Assembly: GCA_030686995.1 (NCBI GenBank)
Contig: CM060704.1
Location: 116,352,042 to 116,416,041 of the forward strand
Direction: 5' to 3'
Length of the DNA stretch: 64,000 bases
Source: Artemisia argyi
Taxonomy: Eukaryota > Streptophyta > Magnoliopsida > Asterales > Asteraceae
In this document: positions 24,778-36,723 of the stretch, piece by piece
Numbering within the stretch: position 1 is the first letter of the stretch
How the letters are laid out: each line of letters starts with the position of its first letter
The notes under the pieces: generated by a model
The model's input: only the letters and a program-made list of their open reading frames with translations
The model's database searches: none
Told to the model about the DNA's origin: nothing
Position numbers and translations under genes: made by a program

Positions 24778-26687
24778 AATATTAAGATAACACACTTACT
24801 TATTATGACAAATCTAAAAATTTTACCGGTCAACGTACAATCAATTACATTATTAAAACACCCCTTAAATGAAAAATAAAAGTTATTAAGCTTATTATAC
24901 AAACCTATATAACACAAAATGTACTCTCATTTTCAATGTAAATATACTGCTAAATCAATAGAGTTTCAAAATGCATACTAAATTAATTGTTCGAAAAATA
25001 TTATTCAATCATAAGAGTACTTCGAGAACCAACATATAGACATTTTAGAATTTTTTGATAAAAATCTGACAATTTTTTCGAAGCAAATAATGCAAAGGTT
25101 GTTTGTCCCAAATACGTCCTTTTAATAAAACACATGTTAAAACAAATTAAGTAACAACACTTAAAGTAACTTTTCAACGTATAATTCTTTTATTGATAAG
25201 AATCAAAAAATTATAAAGTGTTGTGTGGAAACACTTAATTGAATGACAATGTATAATCAGCTCTCTAAGCATGCAAACGTAGATCACTAAGTTTGCAAGT
25301 GAACTAATAAATCTTTAAGAGATTTTCTGTAAGTTTAGTAGGGAGTAAAAGCACTTCAATAAATTCAACAATTAGAATGTGAAGCGATAACCTTTTACAC
25401 ACAAGTCACGACTAACATTCCTATTATAAAAACCTACATTTATCAGGAATTGCTTCCCCCAAACTACTCCCCAAAACTACTGTAGCACTTGCTACAGTGG
25501 TATGTGAGGGGATGAATAGTTAAATGTACAATAACCAATTATTTTAATCAAAAGGGGTGTTTTCCACCACAAACATGTTCCCGGTTCTTCCAGAAACCCT
25601 CATTCATTCTCCACAACCCACAAAACACATAAACACAAATGATACAGCCATCTAACTCAAATCATTCAAACATTCTTCTTTCTCAAATCTAACTCAAATC
25701 AAAAGAAAAAGAAAAAAAAAATGATACAGCCATCTGGGAAAAGAAAAATGATATAGTCATTCAAGCGATGGTGAGATCGTTTATTTTGAGGTTTAAAATC
25801 GAGACTCAAGATCAATTATCACACACACACACACCAAACTTCGCCGACCCCTTTTGGTTAGTTCGTGATTTAATTTAGATATTTGTTTTATTTTAATTTT
25901 AATCTTTATTTGAAATTAGGGTTTTGCTAATTTGGGGGTTCATATCGGTTATCATGTTTTTTTCCCTTTTCCGTTTTTTCGAAAAATTATGATATGCATT
26001 TTGTTTGATTGGTGTTTTGGAGATGAAGTAGGTGCAGAATTGAAAAATTATGATATGTATTTTTTCCTTACCGTTGTTGTTATCTATGTTCTTTGGTATT
26101 TTTTGGCCTTATAGGCTTTTCCAGTTATTTGATTTTGAAAGAACTAATAAGCCCTTTTCTTACAGTATATGAGGTTATCAAGTTAAGCTTATGGAATTAA
26201 AGCCATAAAATCAAATGGACATGAATATTCTGGTACTTACCACCTTTCCTATATGAGCATATATTGTGAGCTTAGCCTGCACCGATAGCACACTGAAATT
26301 ACATTAATTTTGTATAAATAGGATTTAGACAAACGTTCTGGGCGAACCAAACATGACCCGACTGGTTTTTGATTGTATTTTTATGTTTTGAATTACTATT
26401 ACTATCGTAAGTTCATCAAAGTTAAATTAGGTAGCACATTGAGCTAACATACATAGGACAAGTGTGCCTTGGTTTATGTTGATTTTTTCAGCCTCATAGT
26501 ACCATCAGGAAAATGGTTTTGTAGGGATTTAGTTGTGTTTAGTTTGAATGTCGGTCATCGTTTATTGACTCAATGGAAGATTGAATGGATAGTGAAAAAT
26601 AAGTCATAGTTTAACCTTCGAGTGATTTTTATTCGATAAAATGTTGTTGTGTCATGAAACTTTAGCCTATACATTGGATAAAATAAA
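24778..26687. other. AT-rich intergenic DNA
   Basis: I find no supported gene. A small perfect hairpin (CTGTAGCACTTGCTACAG) lies near 25480-25497 and a short (AC)n near 25820. Open frames here lack protein-family signal. Confidence 0.4.
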
Positions 26688-26725
26688 CTAGTAAAACAAC
26701 CCGTGTCTTTTAAATGCTTAAAATT
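26688..26725 (-). other. Possible minus-strand Helitron 3' end
   Basis: Read on the minus strand, ACACGGGTTGTTTTACTAG is followed by T, like a Helitron terminus. The expected hairpin partner is not clear and no 5' end was found, so this is only a candidate border. Confidence 0.25.
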
Positions 26726-26746
26726 TCCAATATCATTTACTGTTTA

Positions 26747-28189
26747 TGATGAGGCGAAAAATGATCCCTTTTTAGGGGGTCATTTAAGCCCGGAATTGAA
26801 TTTATTTGATCAAATATTGCCCTAAATCGTTCCTTTTGTGATTTTAGGTACTTTTGGAGTGAATTCTGGAAAAGGAAGCATTTTGGACGTTTTTGGAGCA
26901 TAAAAGTGAAGAAAACGGCAAAATCTTAATTTTCCTTGCTGGGAACAGTACCTGAGGGCGTCACAAGCTTCTACATGACGGCGTCAAGAGTATTACAAGA
27001 GGTGAAGTGGATAGAGTCCGTGACGGTCCAGAGAGTTTTACACTAAGGGGCATGACGGCGTCACCATAGGCCGTCATGGTCCCATTACACATGACGGCCA
27101 AGAGATAATTTGCTCTTGACAGCGTCAGATCTGGATCTAGGCAATCCGATATTACTATGGGCGGCGAGTTGACGGCGTCAGATATTTCTTCTTGACGCCG
27201 TCACGTTGGAAAATCTATATATAGTTTTGTAATTTTCATTCATTAAGAGAGGACAATTAGGGGGATAACTTGGAGAAACCCTAGCACGATTTTATCAGTA
27301 TTTTCAAGGGTTTCTACCCATTGAAACCTTTCATGTTCAATTAAGATAAGTATCCTTTCAATTCATTCAATATGTCTATGTGTTGTTTGAATATATCTTA
27401 CGCTTGTCTTGATTTTAACCTGATAGGCTAGATCTCTTGTGTGTTTGCTTAGATGTAGTAAAACCTAGATGTTGATTATGGGTTGATTGCTTGTTTATAG
27501 TTATTACGGATGAATGATTTCGATGTTAGGCTTAAGAAAACCGGTAGACTTCCATAGTGTAACTTGCTTGAACGTCTTAAGAAACATGAACCAATGCGTA
27601 CTAGGTTTTTATGGTTGTATTTAATGCATGAGCGAATTCTAATGATCCCATGTTAGGAGCTTCTTGCAGGCTCGACATAGGAGTGAAGTAAGAGCTTATA
27701 AAGTTGGGGAAGTACGTACGCCACCCCACGATTGGTATTAAGGAATATAACCCGTCATCCACGCAATTGTAACAAACTATCAACCTGTAAAAGATATCTA
27801 AGGAGTAATGAAATCTAAGTAAACACAATTTTCCCATTTATTGTTCACACCACTAGTTTAATTAGATTTATTTTCATTTTTGTTATTTTATTTTGATTGC
27901 ATCTTAGTTATTGGGTTAGTTGACTAGCAACTAATTCCGCCCACTCTTCCAAAACCCGAGAATTTAATTGTTTTCATAAAATATAAAAATACAAAAAGAA
28001 TCATCCCTCGCCTCTAGACTTAATTTTTAGGCTTTCTAATCCTAGCGACACTATTCCTGAGTTGAACGATCAATCCCCCGATACTTGTCACTATACTATA
28101 CTACAACGATCAGGTACATTGCCTAGTGGGGGTTGTAAGCTTCTCGAGATCCCTCGAGAGGTAAAGCCTGGTGCAATTCTCACGCATCA
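26747..28189 (+). mobile_element. Solo LTR, copy A of the gypsy-like family
   Basis: A complete 1443-bp LTR starting TGATGAGGCGAAAAAT and ending CACGCATCA, between exact 5-bp TSDs GTTTA (26742-26746 and 28190-28194). No internal region remains, so it arose by LTR-LTR recombination. It carries several TGACGNCGTCA-like palindromes in the U3 part and TATATATAG near 27220. Confidence 0.93.
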
Positions 28190-28194
28190 GTTTA

Positions 28195-28492
28195 TAGTTA
28201 TTTTTAAGATAACTATATTGATGAAGTCATTGTTTATTAAAGGTTTAGAAAACCAGGACAAGTTTCAGGCTAACCTGCACAAATATTTTTACCACTCATT
28301 ATGTGCCAATACTGCTTATATACCAACAGTGTTTAGTGTTAATAGATGTTTAAAATATGTGCAAGTTCAACCGTCCACATTATTTTTTCTCTAACGGGTC
28401 AAACAAGCTAACCAAAAAGTTCTATAATAACAGGATATGGATGAAACCAAAATTTGGAGATCACTGTTGGCTTCGTTGCCAATTCCCCAAAA
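28195..28492. other. Sequence between solo LTR A and the full element
   Basis: About 300 bp of host or older-transposon DNA without recognised features. It is separated from 34909 onward by the LTR element inserted at CAAAC. Confidence 0.4.
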
Positions 28493-28497
28493 CAAAC

Positions 28498-29941
28498 TGA
28501 TGAGGCGAAAAATGAACCGTTTTTAGGAGGTCATTTTAGCCCGGATTCGAATTTATTTGATCAAATAATGCCCTAAATCGTTCCTTTTGTCATTTTAGGT
28601 ACTTTTGGAGTGAATTCTGGAAAAGGAAGCATTTTGGACGTTTTTGGAGCATAAAAGTGAAGAAAACGGCAAAGTCTTAATTTTCCTTGCTGGGAACAGT
28701 ACCTGATGGTGTCAAGAGTTCTCAAGTGACGGCGTCAAGAGTAATACAAGAGATGGAAGTGGATAAAGTCCGTGACGATCCAGAAGAGTTTTGCAATATG
28801 GACATGACGACGTCACCATAGGCCGTCATGGTCCAAATGAGAGTGACGGCCCAGAGTAGAGTTGCACATGACAGCATCAAAACTGGATCTAGGCAATCCA
28901 ATTTCATTATGGGCGGCGAGTTGACGGCGTCAGAATTTCCTTCTTGACGCCGTCACCCTGTAAAATCTATATATATTTTTGCAATTTTCATTCATTAGAG
29001 AGGAGCAATTAGGGTGTAACTTTGGAGAGAAACCCTAGTCCGAATATTACAGCTTTTCAAGGGTTTTTACCCTTTGAAACCTTTCATATCAATTTGAGAT
29101 AAATACTCTTTCAATTCAATCAATATGTCTATGTGTTGCTTGAATATATCTTACACTTGTCTTGAATTTAACATGCTTGGCTAGATCTCTCTTGTGTTTG
29201 CTTAGATGTAGTGAAACCTAGATGTTAATTATGGGTTGATTGTTTGTTTTTAGTTGTTACACATGATTGTATTCGATGTTAGGCTTAAGAAAACTGGCAG
29301 ACTTCCATTGGTGACATGCTTGAACGTCTTAAGAAACATGATCAGAGGTGTACTATGATTTTTGGTTGTATTTAATGCGTAGGAGAATTCTAATGATCCC
29401 ATGTTAGGAGCTTCTAACGGCTCGACATAGGAGTGAAGTAGGATCCTATAGAGTTAGGGAATATTGTACATGGTCCTACGACTAGTATTAAGGAATACGA
29501 CCCGTCATCCATGCAATTGTAATAAACTATCAACCTGTAAAAGATATCTAGGGAGTAATGAAACCTAAGTAAACACAACTCTCCCTATTATTGTTCACAC
29601 CACTAGTTTAATTAGCTTTATTTTCATTTTTGTTATTTTATTTTGATTGCATCTTTAGTTATTGGGTTAGTTGGTTAGCAACTAATTCCGCCCACTCTTC
29701 CAAAACCCGAGATTTTAATTGCTTTTATAAAATAAAAAAAATGCAAAAAAAATCATCCCTCACCTCTAGACCTAGTTGTTAGGCTTTCTAATTCTAGCGA
29801 CACTATTCCTGAGTTGAACGATCAATCCCCCGGTACTTGTCACTATACTATACTACAACGATCAGGTACACCGCCTGGTGGGGGTTGTAAGCTTCTCGAG
29901 ATCCCTCGAGAGGTAAAGCCTGATGCGATTCCCACGTATCA
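28498..29941 (+). repeat. Left LTR, copy B
   Basis: A 1444-bp LTR, TGATGAGGCG to CCCACGTATCA. Its U3 has palindromes TGACGGCGTCA at 28727-28737 and 28922-28932, TGACGACGTCA at 28805-28815 and TGACGCCGTCA at 28945-28955, just upstream of a TATA-like CTATATATAT at about 28967. Confidence 0.93.
28727..28976 (+). promoter_or_regulatory. LTR promoter: TGACG palindromes and TATA box
   Basis: Four perfect TGACGNCGTCA palindromes and several half sites (GTGACGG, GCCGTCA) fall within 230 bp, ending about 12 bp before CTATATATATTTT. TGACG is the core recognised by TGA-type bZIP factors (as-1-like elements). Binding is inferred from the motif only. The same layout is kept in copies A, C and D. Confidence 0.6.
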
Positions 29942-30103
29942 AGTTTTTGGCGCCGCAGCCCGGGGAATATTTATTGTCTAGGTTAGAATTTCTTTTTATT
30001 AGGTCTACTTGCTAGATTCCTTTCTAGTAAGATTTTATTTTTATTTTTAGGTTTTCTTTAGTCTATCTTATTTCTTTGTTTCCTTTGTTCGTAAACTATC
30101 TCG

Positions 30104-30916
30104 ATGGATAACAATAGCATGGATCGTTTGATTCCTGTTATTCGTGTTTTTCGTCATAGGATATTTCAAATGCCCGCCCCAATCCCCTTAGTGGAAAATG
30201 AGAATCCACCTAACCTCTCGCCTAACCATCACTTTGACAATAATTCTAAAATGGAGGAGTCTGACCATGATGATGACCATAGGGCTAGTCCTTTTTACTA
30301 TTTAGACTCCGATGAGGACCTAGATGATGGTGACGTAATTAATGAGGGTAGGATGGAAGATGAAGTGGACCCTCTTAGGTATGTCGACCCTAGAACAAGG
30401 ATTGAGAATGATAGCTCATTTAATATGCAATTTCCTTGTAAGATTGGATTTAGGAGCTTTGATGCCTACCTTAACTCATCTCTAACAATGAACATAATCT
30501 CGCGTAGTGAATACAATAAAATCATGGTAGATGAGTTAGAATACAAAGGAGATAATATTATTGCTAGGGCAATGTCATTGCATGTGTTTGTAGGAAGCTT
30601 TGTTTATCTTGTTGAGTTCATGGTTATGGAGAATCTAGGAGAATTTATCGATAGTAAGTTAACCCAAGTTGTGTTTGGGAAACCCTTCAAAAGATTAACC
30701 AACCTTGATGAAAAACTTATGGAAGGGTTAATTACATTCTCGGATGGGGATGAGGATTTTGTTTACCAAATGCCACGTGCACACCCTAGGTTCAAGGATT
30801 TTTCCATGAAGAAGTGTAGTAGGTATCCGCCCCTAGAAATGCTAAGTGATAATGATAAAAGAAAATGGTTTAATATACTCATGAAAAGAATAAAAGGTAT
30901 TATCGTGGATGTTTAG
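30104..30916 (+). CDS. Retroelement protein with degenerate aspartic-protease-like domain
   Basis: The ORF encodes 270 residues. Residues 1-95 are acidic and low in complexity (SDHDDDHRASPFYYLDSDED). The C-terminal part (about 110-270) resembles the retropepsin-like domain of plant LTR elements: AYLNSSLTMNIISRSEY aligns with the flap-proximal D-x-G-[AS] then NxMPxSxY pattern, followed by LEYKGDNI, LHVFVGSFVYLVEFMVME and VVFGKPF. The catalytic Asp-x-Gly triad is not present (NSSL at that position), so protease activity is not expected. It is the only substantial ORF in the element. It may be a gag- or protease-derived remnant that kept an open frame because the element is young, or a protein with a new structural role. 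Confidence 0.7.
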   Translation: MDNNSMDRLIPVIRVFRHRIFQMPAPIPLVENENPPNLSPNHHFDNNSKMEESDHDDDHRASPFYYLDSDEDLDDGDVINEGRMEDEVDPLRYVDPRTRIENDSSFNMQFPCKIGFRSFDAYLNSSLTMNIISRSEYNKIMVDELEYKGDNIIARAMSLHVFVGSFVYLVEFMVMENLGEFIDSKLTQVVFGKPFKRLTNLDEKLMEGLITFSDGDEDFVYQMPRAHPRFKDFSMKKCSRYPPLEMLSDNDKRKWFNILMKRIKGIIVDV

Positions 30917-33458
30917 AGTTAAGTGATGATTATAAGAAAGATGAGGCGACTATTAGATGGCTCACCCTTGGTTATGTGAGCATAAGCGACACACGATAGC
31001 CCATGACCTTGAGTCTAGCTACAAGACTCGTAAATAAAGAAAAGCGCTTCTTGGGAGGCACCCCATGTTTTGTGTGATTTTTATTTGTTTGATTGTTATT
31101 TGTTTCCGTATGCATGCTTTATATTTATTGTTGGTAGATCATGTTTCAAAACTAAAATTGTGAAAATGCTTTATTTTGTCGTTTAACTTCGTCTTGACTT
31201 CATACAAAGGTATTTTGCAAAAGATAAGTGTAAGGGGAAACCCCAAATATGTTTTTAAGAAACAAAATTGATTATGATTCTCCACAATATTAAATGAACA
31301 TGTGTATTATTATTTGTTAGAGTCAAATGCTTGTATCGAGTCAGAATGATGTTTTGCAGGATTTTCCAGGAAGTAGGACATAAGTTTTTCCAGAAATTTT
31401 CTGGAAACTTAACGTAAAGATTTCTGCAGGTCACTTCTGACGGCGTCAGGAATTAATTCCTGACGGCGTCATGTGTAAAATTCTGGAAATTTTGCTTGTT
31501 TTGTTTTTCTAACGGAGTCTTGAAGTTTTTGTTAATTCTTTAGTTTTATAAACTCTTGGAAATCTGCAAACATTCATTCCACAAGCATTATATCTTACAT
31601 TGTTTTCTAGGACTTGTTGGTATATATAGATTGCTGCCGATTTTACACGAGGTTGCCTTGTTTGTTTTCTCAGGTTTAACAGGTTATATATGACAAGAAG
31701 ATGATTTATTTTTCTGGAAGGGAAGCTTTGATTGTTCATTTTCTTGGAGGAAGATCTAACCTTGTTACCACACTATCCACACCGAACGAATCAGGGGAGT
31801 ATTTGATTTCATTCTTTTACCTGTTTCACTTTTACATTCTTTAATTGAACATTGAGGACAATGTTCATCCTAAGTGTAAGGGTGGGTAAATGATGATACC
31901 TTATAGGATACACTTGCACTTGAGTTTGTTTGTTTGATAGTAGGTGTGTAATAAAACTATGAGAAATACTTGTTAGTGTAATTTTAGCGCCAAATTTAAA
32001 ATTTTTTACAAGATTTAGGAGTGAAACTTTAGCCTTAGCAAGCGTCTCATGGATAGGAGTTGTATGACTAGCACAAAACCGTACCATTCAGAAAAATTTT
32101 CCACCCAAGTATGTGAGGTTCGCCTTTAGATTTGATAGGAAAAACATTTACTATTAGTGCTTATGAGTGTACCGGTAGCATTTAGATTCTAGAACTTGCG
32201 TTAGTGATGCATCCCGAGACCGCTAGTGAGACTACATTCGTGTAGTAGGATTTACTACATGATAAGAGGCATTAGGATCACCCTTGTGTTAAACCCGTAT
32301 CATAATTTCTTGACCATTTAAGTCATATTACTTGTCTAGTAAAGTCAATTAATTTTTCCCACACCTTAGCGTTGTACTCATTTTTAGTACACGAAACCCC
32401 TAGTACACTCCTCCGAGCCTATCTTTTCGTTTCTAACTTTAAGCATCTTACTTAAAGGAAGAATTTGTTACAACCCACTTAAATGTACACCCAAATCGCC
32501 TTAGCCTTCCGTGTATGCACTCATCTTTAGTTCATTATTGTTATTTGTTTAAACCCTTAGTTAATTATCTAATTGATTACATGGTTGCTAAGTCGAGTCA
32601 TATCTTGTACATATTGTTTTGGGACGATTGGGACTCATGGGTAAAGTACTTATGTTATAGAGTAATGGGGAAGAACATCATATATTACCCCCATATGTGC
32701 GTTAATTTTAAAAGTACTCCAAGTGTTTTGATTATCTTAATTCGAGTCATTAGATTAGTTTATTGTAAAGTGTGTAAAAATTCAAGTGTAAGGGGAATAT
32801 TCATTCCCTATGATGTATTATTTTGGATGGTAGGGTAAGAATGTATGGAAAAAAAATCGAAAAAATTAAGAAAAAGAAAAAAAATAGAAAAAGAAAAAGA
32901 GAAAAAACATACAGACTGCCATCCAGTTTCATTCTATGTTTGTTTTAAGTTTTTGCTATTTTTGATTTATTAGCTTAAGTCGAGTCTAGTCTTGGCTTAG
33001 CAACACCATATTGTACATGTAATTAACCAAGATGATTAACTCGCCACCAGTAAAGATTGCCTTTATCCAACAAAACCGTGTATTCCATATCCCTACACCT
33101 AACATTATAACCCTTTGAAAGACCTCTTTGATAGTTTATCCTAGGTGCTTACGCCATGTGGTGGAGGTTTGATCCTTTCCCAAGCCTATGGTAATCTATT
33201 TTGCTATGACAGGTAGTGAGAGATGTTTTCCATTTCCATATTGTGATATATACTTTATTACACCCGAGAGATGTGAGTATCTAAACACTATTTGTGAGGT
33301 GCTAGTGTATGACCTCCGTGCTTGTCTTTGGTCTTTGGTGGAACGATTATTTGTTGTAATTACTTTTATATTAGTGTTAAATGACCCCTAACTTGTATTT
33401 TGATTAGAATAAAAGCGCATTTGCTTGAGGACAAGCAAATCTCAAGTGTAAGGGTATT
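30917..33458 (+). other. Non-coding 3' interior of the LTR element
   Basis: It contains GCGCTTCTTGGGAGGCA near 31046, a 34-bp near-palindrome at 31438-31471, two ACAATGTTCATCCTAAGTG / GGACAAGCAAATCTCAAGTG phrases (about 31860 and 33430) and no reverse transcriptase motif in any frame that I could read. Confidence 0.6.
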
Positions 33459-34903
33459 TGATGAGGCGAAAAATAAACTGTTTTTAGGGGGTCATTTTAG
33501 CCCGGATTCGAATTTATTTGATCAAATAATGCCCTAAATCGTTCCTTTTGTCATTTTAGGTACTTTTGGAGTGAATTCTGGAAAAGGAAGCATTTTGGAC
33601 GTTTTTGGAGCATAAAAGTGAAGAAAACGGCAAAGTCTTAATTTTCCTTGCTGGGAACAGTACCTGATGGTGTCAAGAGTTCTCAAGTGACGGCGTCAAG
33701 AGTAATACAAGAGGTGGAAGTGGATAAAGTCCGTGACGATCCAGAAGAGTTTTGCAATATGGACATGACGACGTCACCATAGGCCGTCATGGTCCAAATG
33801 AGAGTGACGGCCCAGAGTAGAGTTGCACATGACAGCATCAAAACTGGATCTAGGCAATCCAATTTCATTATGGGCGGCGAGTTGACGGCGTCAGAATTTC
33901 CTTCTTGACGCCGTCACCCTGTAAAATCTATATATATTTTTGCAATTTTCATTCATTAGAGAGGAGCAATTAGGGTGTAACTTTGGAGAGAAACCCTAGT
34001 CCGAATATTACAGCTTTTCAAGGGTTTTTACCCTTTGAAACCTTTCATATCAATTTGAGATAAATACTCTTTCAATTCAATCAATATGTCTATGTGTTGC
34101 TTGAATATATCTTACACTTGTCTTGAATTTAACATGCTTGGCTAGATCTCTCTTGTGTTTGCTTAGATGTAGTGAAACCTAGATGTTAATTATGGGTTGA
34201 TTGTTTGTTTTTAGTTGTTACACATGATTGTATTCGATGTTAGGCTTAAGAAAACTGGCAGACTTCCATTGGTGACATGCTTGAACGTCTTAAGAAACAT
34301 GATCAGAGGTGTACTATGATTTTTGGTTGTATTTAATGCGTAGGAGAATTCTAATGATCCCATGTTAGGAGCTTCTAACGGCTCGACATAGGAGTGAAGT
34401 AGGATCCTATAGAGTTAGGGAATATTGTACATGGTCCTACGACTAGTATTAAGGAATACGACCCGTCATCCATGCAATTGTAATAAACTATCAACCTGTA
34501 AAAGATATCTAGGGAGTAATGAAACCTAAGTAAACACAACTCTCCCTATTATTGTTCACACCACTAGTTTAATTAGCTTTATTTTCATTTTTGTTATTTT
34601 ATTTTGATTGCATCTTTAGTTATTGGGTTAGTTGGTTAGCAACTAATTCCGCCCACTCTTCCAAAACCCGAGATTTTAATTGCTTTTATAAAATAAAAAA
34701 AATACAAAAAAAAATCATCCCTCACCTCTAGACCTAGTTGTTAGGCTTTCTAATTCTAGCGACACTATTCCTGAGTTGAACGATCAATCCCCCGGTACTT
34801 GTCACTATACTATACTACAACGATCAGGTACACCGCCTGGTGGGGGTTGTAAGCTTCTCGAGATCCCTCAAGAGGTAAAGCCTGGTGCGATTCCCATGTA
34901 TCA
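33459..34903 (+). repeat. Right LTR, copy C
   Basis: A 1445-bp LTR ending CCCATGTATCA. It is nearly identical to copy B and keeps the four U3 palindromes. It is preceded by GTGTAAGGGTATT, a weak polypurine tract. Confidence 0.93.
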
Positions 34904-35216
34904 CAAACATTGGAAGAATATCGACGATCACAATTATGAAGGCAACTTCCCTATGTTTTACTCTTTATATTATGAGAATTATATATTTATTTCATATAGA
35001 CCTTTAAACTTAAATGGGATTCTTTTAAAGTTCAGCCCGAACGGTTAGCATTTATAACATTTGGAAGACTCTTCACAGGGACATGAACGTTTGGAAGACT
35101 GCGCCAAATGTTGGGACTGCCGGATCTAACGGTTAGCATTTATAACATTCCTTGCATGTGACTATTTGCGAACATGTGTTCTTTTACCATAACTGATTAT
35201 TTGATCATTGTTATAG

Positions 35217-35706
35217 CTGACATCGCCTAGGAATGTAATCTTTAGTGAGAGGCTGACCAAGTCATTTGAGTACCCTTGCTATGGGTATCCATTCCAGATA
35301 AGGAACAAGTATTTCTATTTCCATAATCCAGGCCTTCGCCCTCATCGAATTCTCTATATGCAGGTACGAGTTTATGTATGCATATATGACACATTTTTCT
35401 GCTTACATATTTTTGTTAATAATAACTTTTAGTGTTGTACGTTGTTTATATATGTATGTGTGGGTAGTATTTTTTTTCCACCCTTTAGTTATACATTGTT
35501 TTGGGCCAAAAATGTTACCAGAATGGTCAGAAAATATGTACTTTAAAGAATAGAATATATTATGTGACTTTCTGTGATTTCCTTTCCAAAATTCATAATG
35601 GTTTTTTACCTCTTTGACTGTATGTGATTTGTCCTGCGCAGCAGCTCGAAGTTACTTCTTGCAAGCAGATTCTCTTCGACCCGCAAGTGGTGATCCACAT
35701 CATCAG
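35217..35706 (+). pseudogene. Prolyl oligopeptidase exon fragments
   Basis: Exon 35217-35363 (AG before, GT after) reads RLTKSFEYPCYGYPF, then RNKYFYFHNPGLRPHRILYM. This matches the N-terminal propeller region of plant prolyl endopeptidases, where KYFYFHNTGLQ and VLYxQ are conserved. A second exon at 35642-35706 (QILFDP) fits the next part of the family, which has EVLLDPN. The catalytic Ser-Asp-His domain is absent. A TAG lies near the start of the first exon (35228). It is an internal fragment with introns retained, so it came from genomic DNA and not an mRNA copy. Confidence 0.72.
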
Positions 35707-36366
35707 GTTATTTCTTGAATATACCTACTTATCACACCACCATAGTGTATTAGCAAACATATATCAAGTTATTTATTTGTTAACTTGATTTTACATTTTT
35801 TCTGATCTTCATTTTAGACAAAGACGAGGCGGAGGAGGAAACGAAGGAGGAGACAAAGGAGCTTACAAACCAGGTAACATTACACATTCATATCTATATT
35901 AACACCTTTTTAAAATGTTATTTCCTAAAAATGCTTGAGTCGTTTTATATCTATAGCTTTGTATATAGGTTTTCAGAAAACTTATACCTTTGCTCACTTT
36001 TTGAGATGTAATATTACTCAAGCATTTGTTTTTATAATTCTCTTATCAGTTTTGTCAATTGTTTAATATTTTGACGGAGTCTTGGTATGTTATGTCATGT
36101 ATGCGAATTGTTATGTATAGAAGAGCTGGAAACAGTTTTGTTGTTATATGGGAAGTAATACACATTTTGTTGTGCATATCAAATGGTCGATAACTTATGC
36201 TAATTTTAAAAATTGATTCATGCTCAGAGATTGTCTGAGTTTTATTTACAGTGGATGTGTGCAATGAATCAGCAACCCAATTATATCAGGAAATGTCATG
36301 GAAATCACTTACTTTAGAACTAGCGTACACAGACAGTACTCTTAACTTCACGTTTGTATGTTTGAC

Positions 36367-36720
36367 AGTGATATCAAAATCTTGAATGGAACGGCAACTG
36401 GATTCAACGTACCTGGATACAAAAGTATGGGAAAACCCAATCGTCATTGCGATCATCTCATGGAGGGTGACAAATAAAGAGGTAACTATAATACTCAAAA
36501 TTTATAACCACATTACAACAGCAATTGAAAACACGAAAAACTTTTGTAGTTAACACCTACACACAGTAACCAAAACAATAAGCTTATGAGAATATATTTT
36601 GGTTTCAGGGAAGAAATTTCAAAGGCTTGGGTCTAAGGATGGGAGAAATCATGGCTGATATAGCTGAAGGCGATGCAAGAGATATCGATCGTGTAGTTTT
36701 TGTTGCTCGCAAAGGCCTTT
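36367..36720 (+). pseudogene. Unrecognised exon-like fragments
   Basis: Two stretches with splice-like borders read TKVWENPIVIAIISWRVTNK (about 36403-36480) and FKGLGLRMGEIMADIAEGD (about 36618-36680). They look like exons because of the AG/GT borders and protein-like composition, but I cannot name the family. Confidence 0.35.
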
Positions 36721-36723
36721 GAT

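Larger units (their letters stand above)
28498..34903 (+). mobile_element. Non-autonomous LTR retrotransposon (gypsy-like)
   Basis: LTRs at 28498-29941 and 33459-34903 differ by about eight substitutions by eye, and the TSD CAAAC is exact (28493-28497 and 34904-34908). After the left LTR, TGGCGCCGCAGCCCGGGGA (29948-29966) resembles the TGGCGCCGTTGCCGGGGA primer site of plant gypsy-like elements. The phrase AAGCGCTTCTTGGGAGGCA (31043-31061) and CTTGAGGACAAGCAAA before the right LTR (33424-33439) are familiar from Athila/Tat-like elements. The 3.5-kb interior carries one derived protease-like ORF and no reverse transcriptase or integrase, so mobility would need help in trans. Near-identical LTRs imply a recent insertion. 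Confidence 0.92.

Noticed and set aside
28722..28907. Antisense frame repeated in both LTRs (also 33683-33868)
   Set aside because: It exists twice only because the LTRs are duplicates. It overlaps the palindromic U3 promoter.
32515..32838. 107-codon open frame in the LTR element interior
   Set aside because: Hydrophobic and low in information, in the non-coding 3' part of the element. No domain was recognised.
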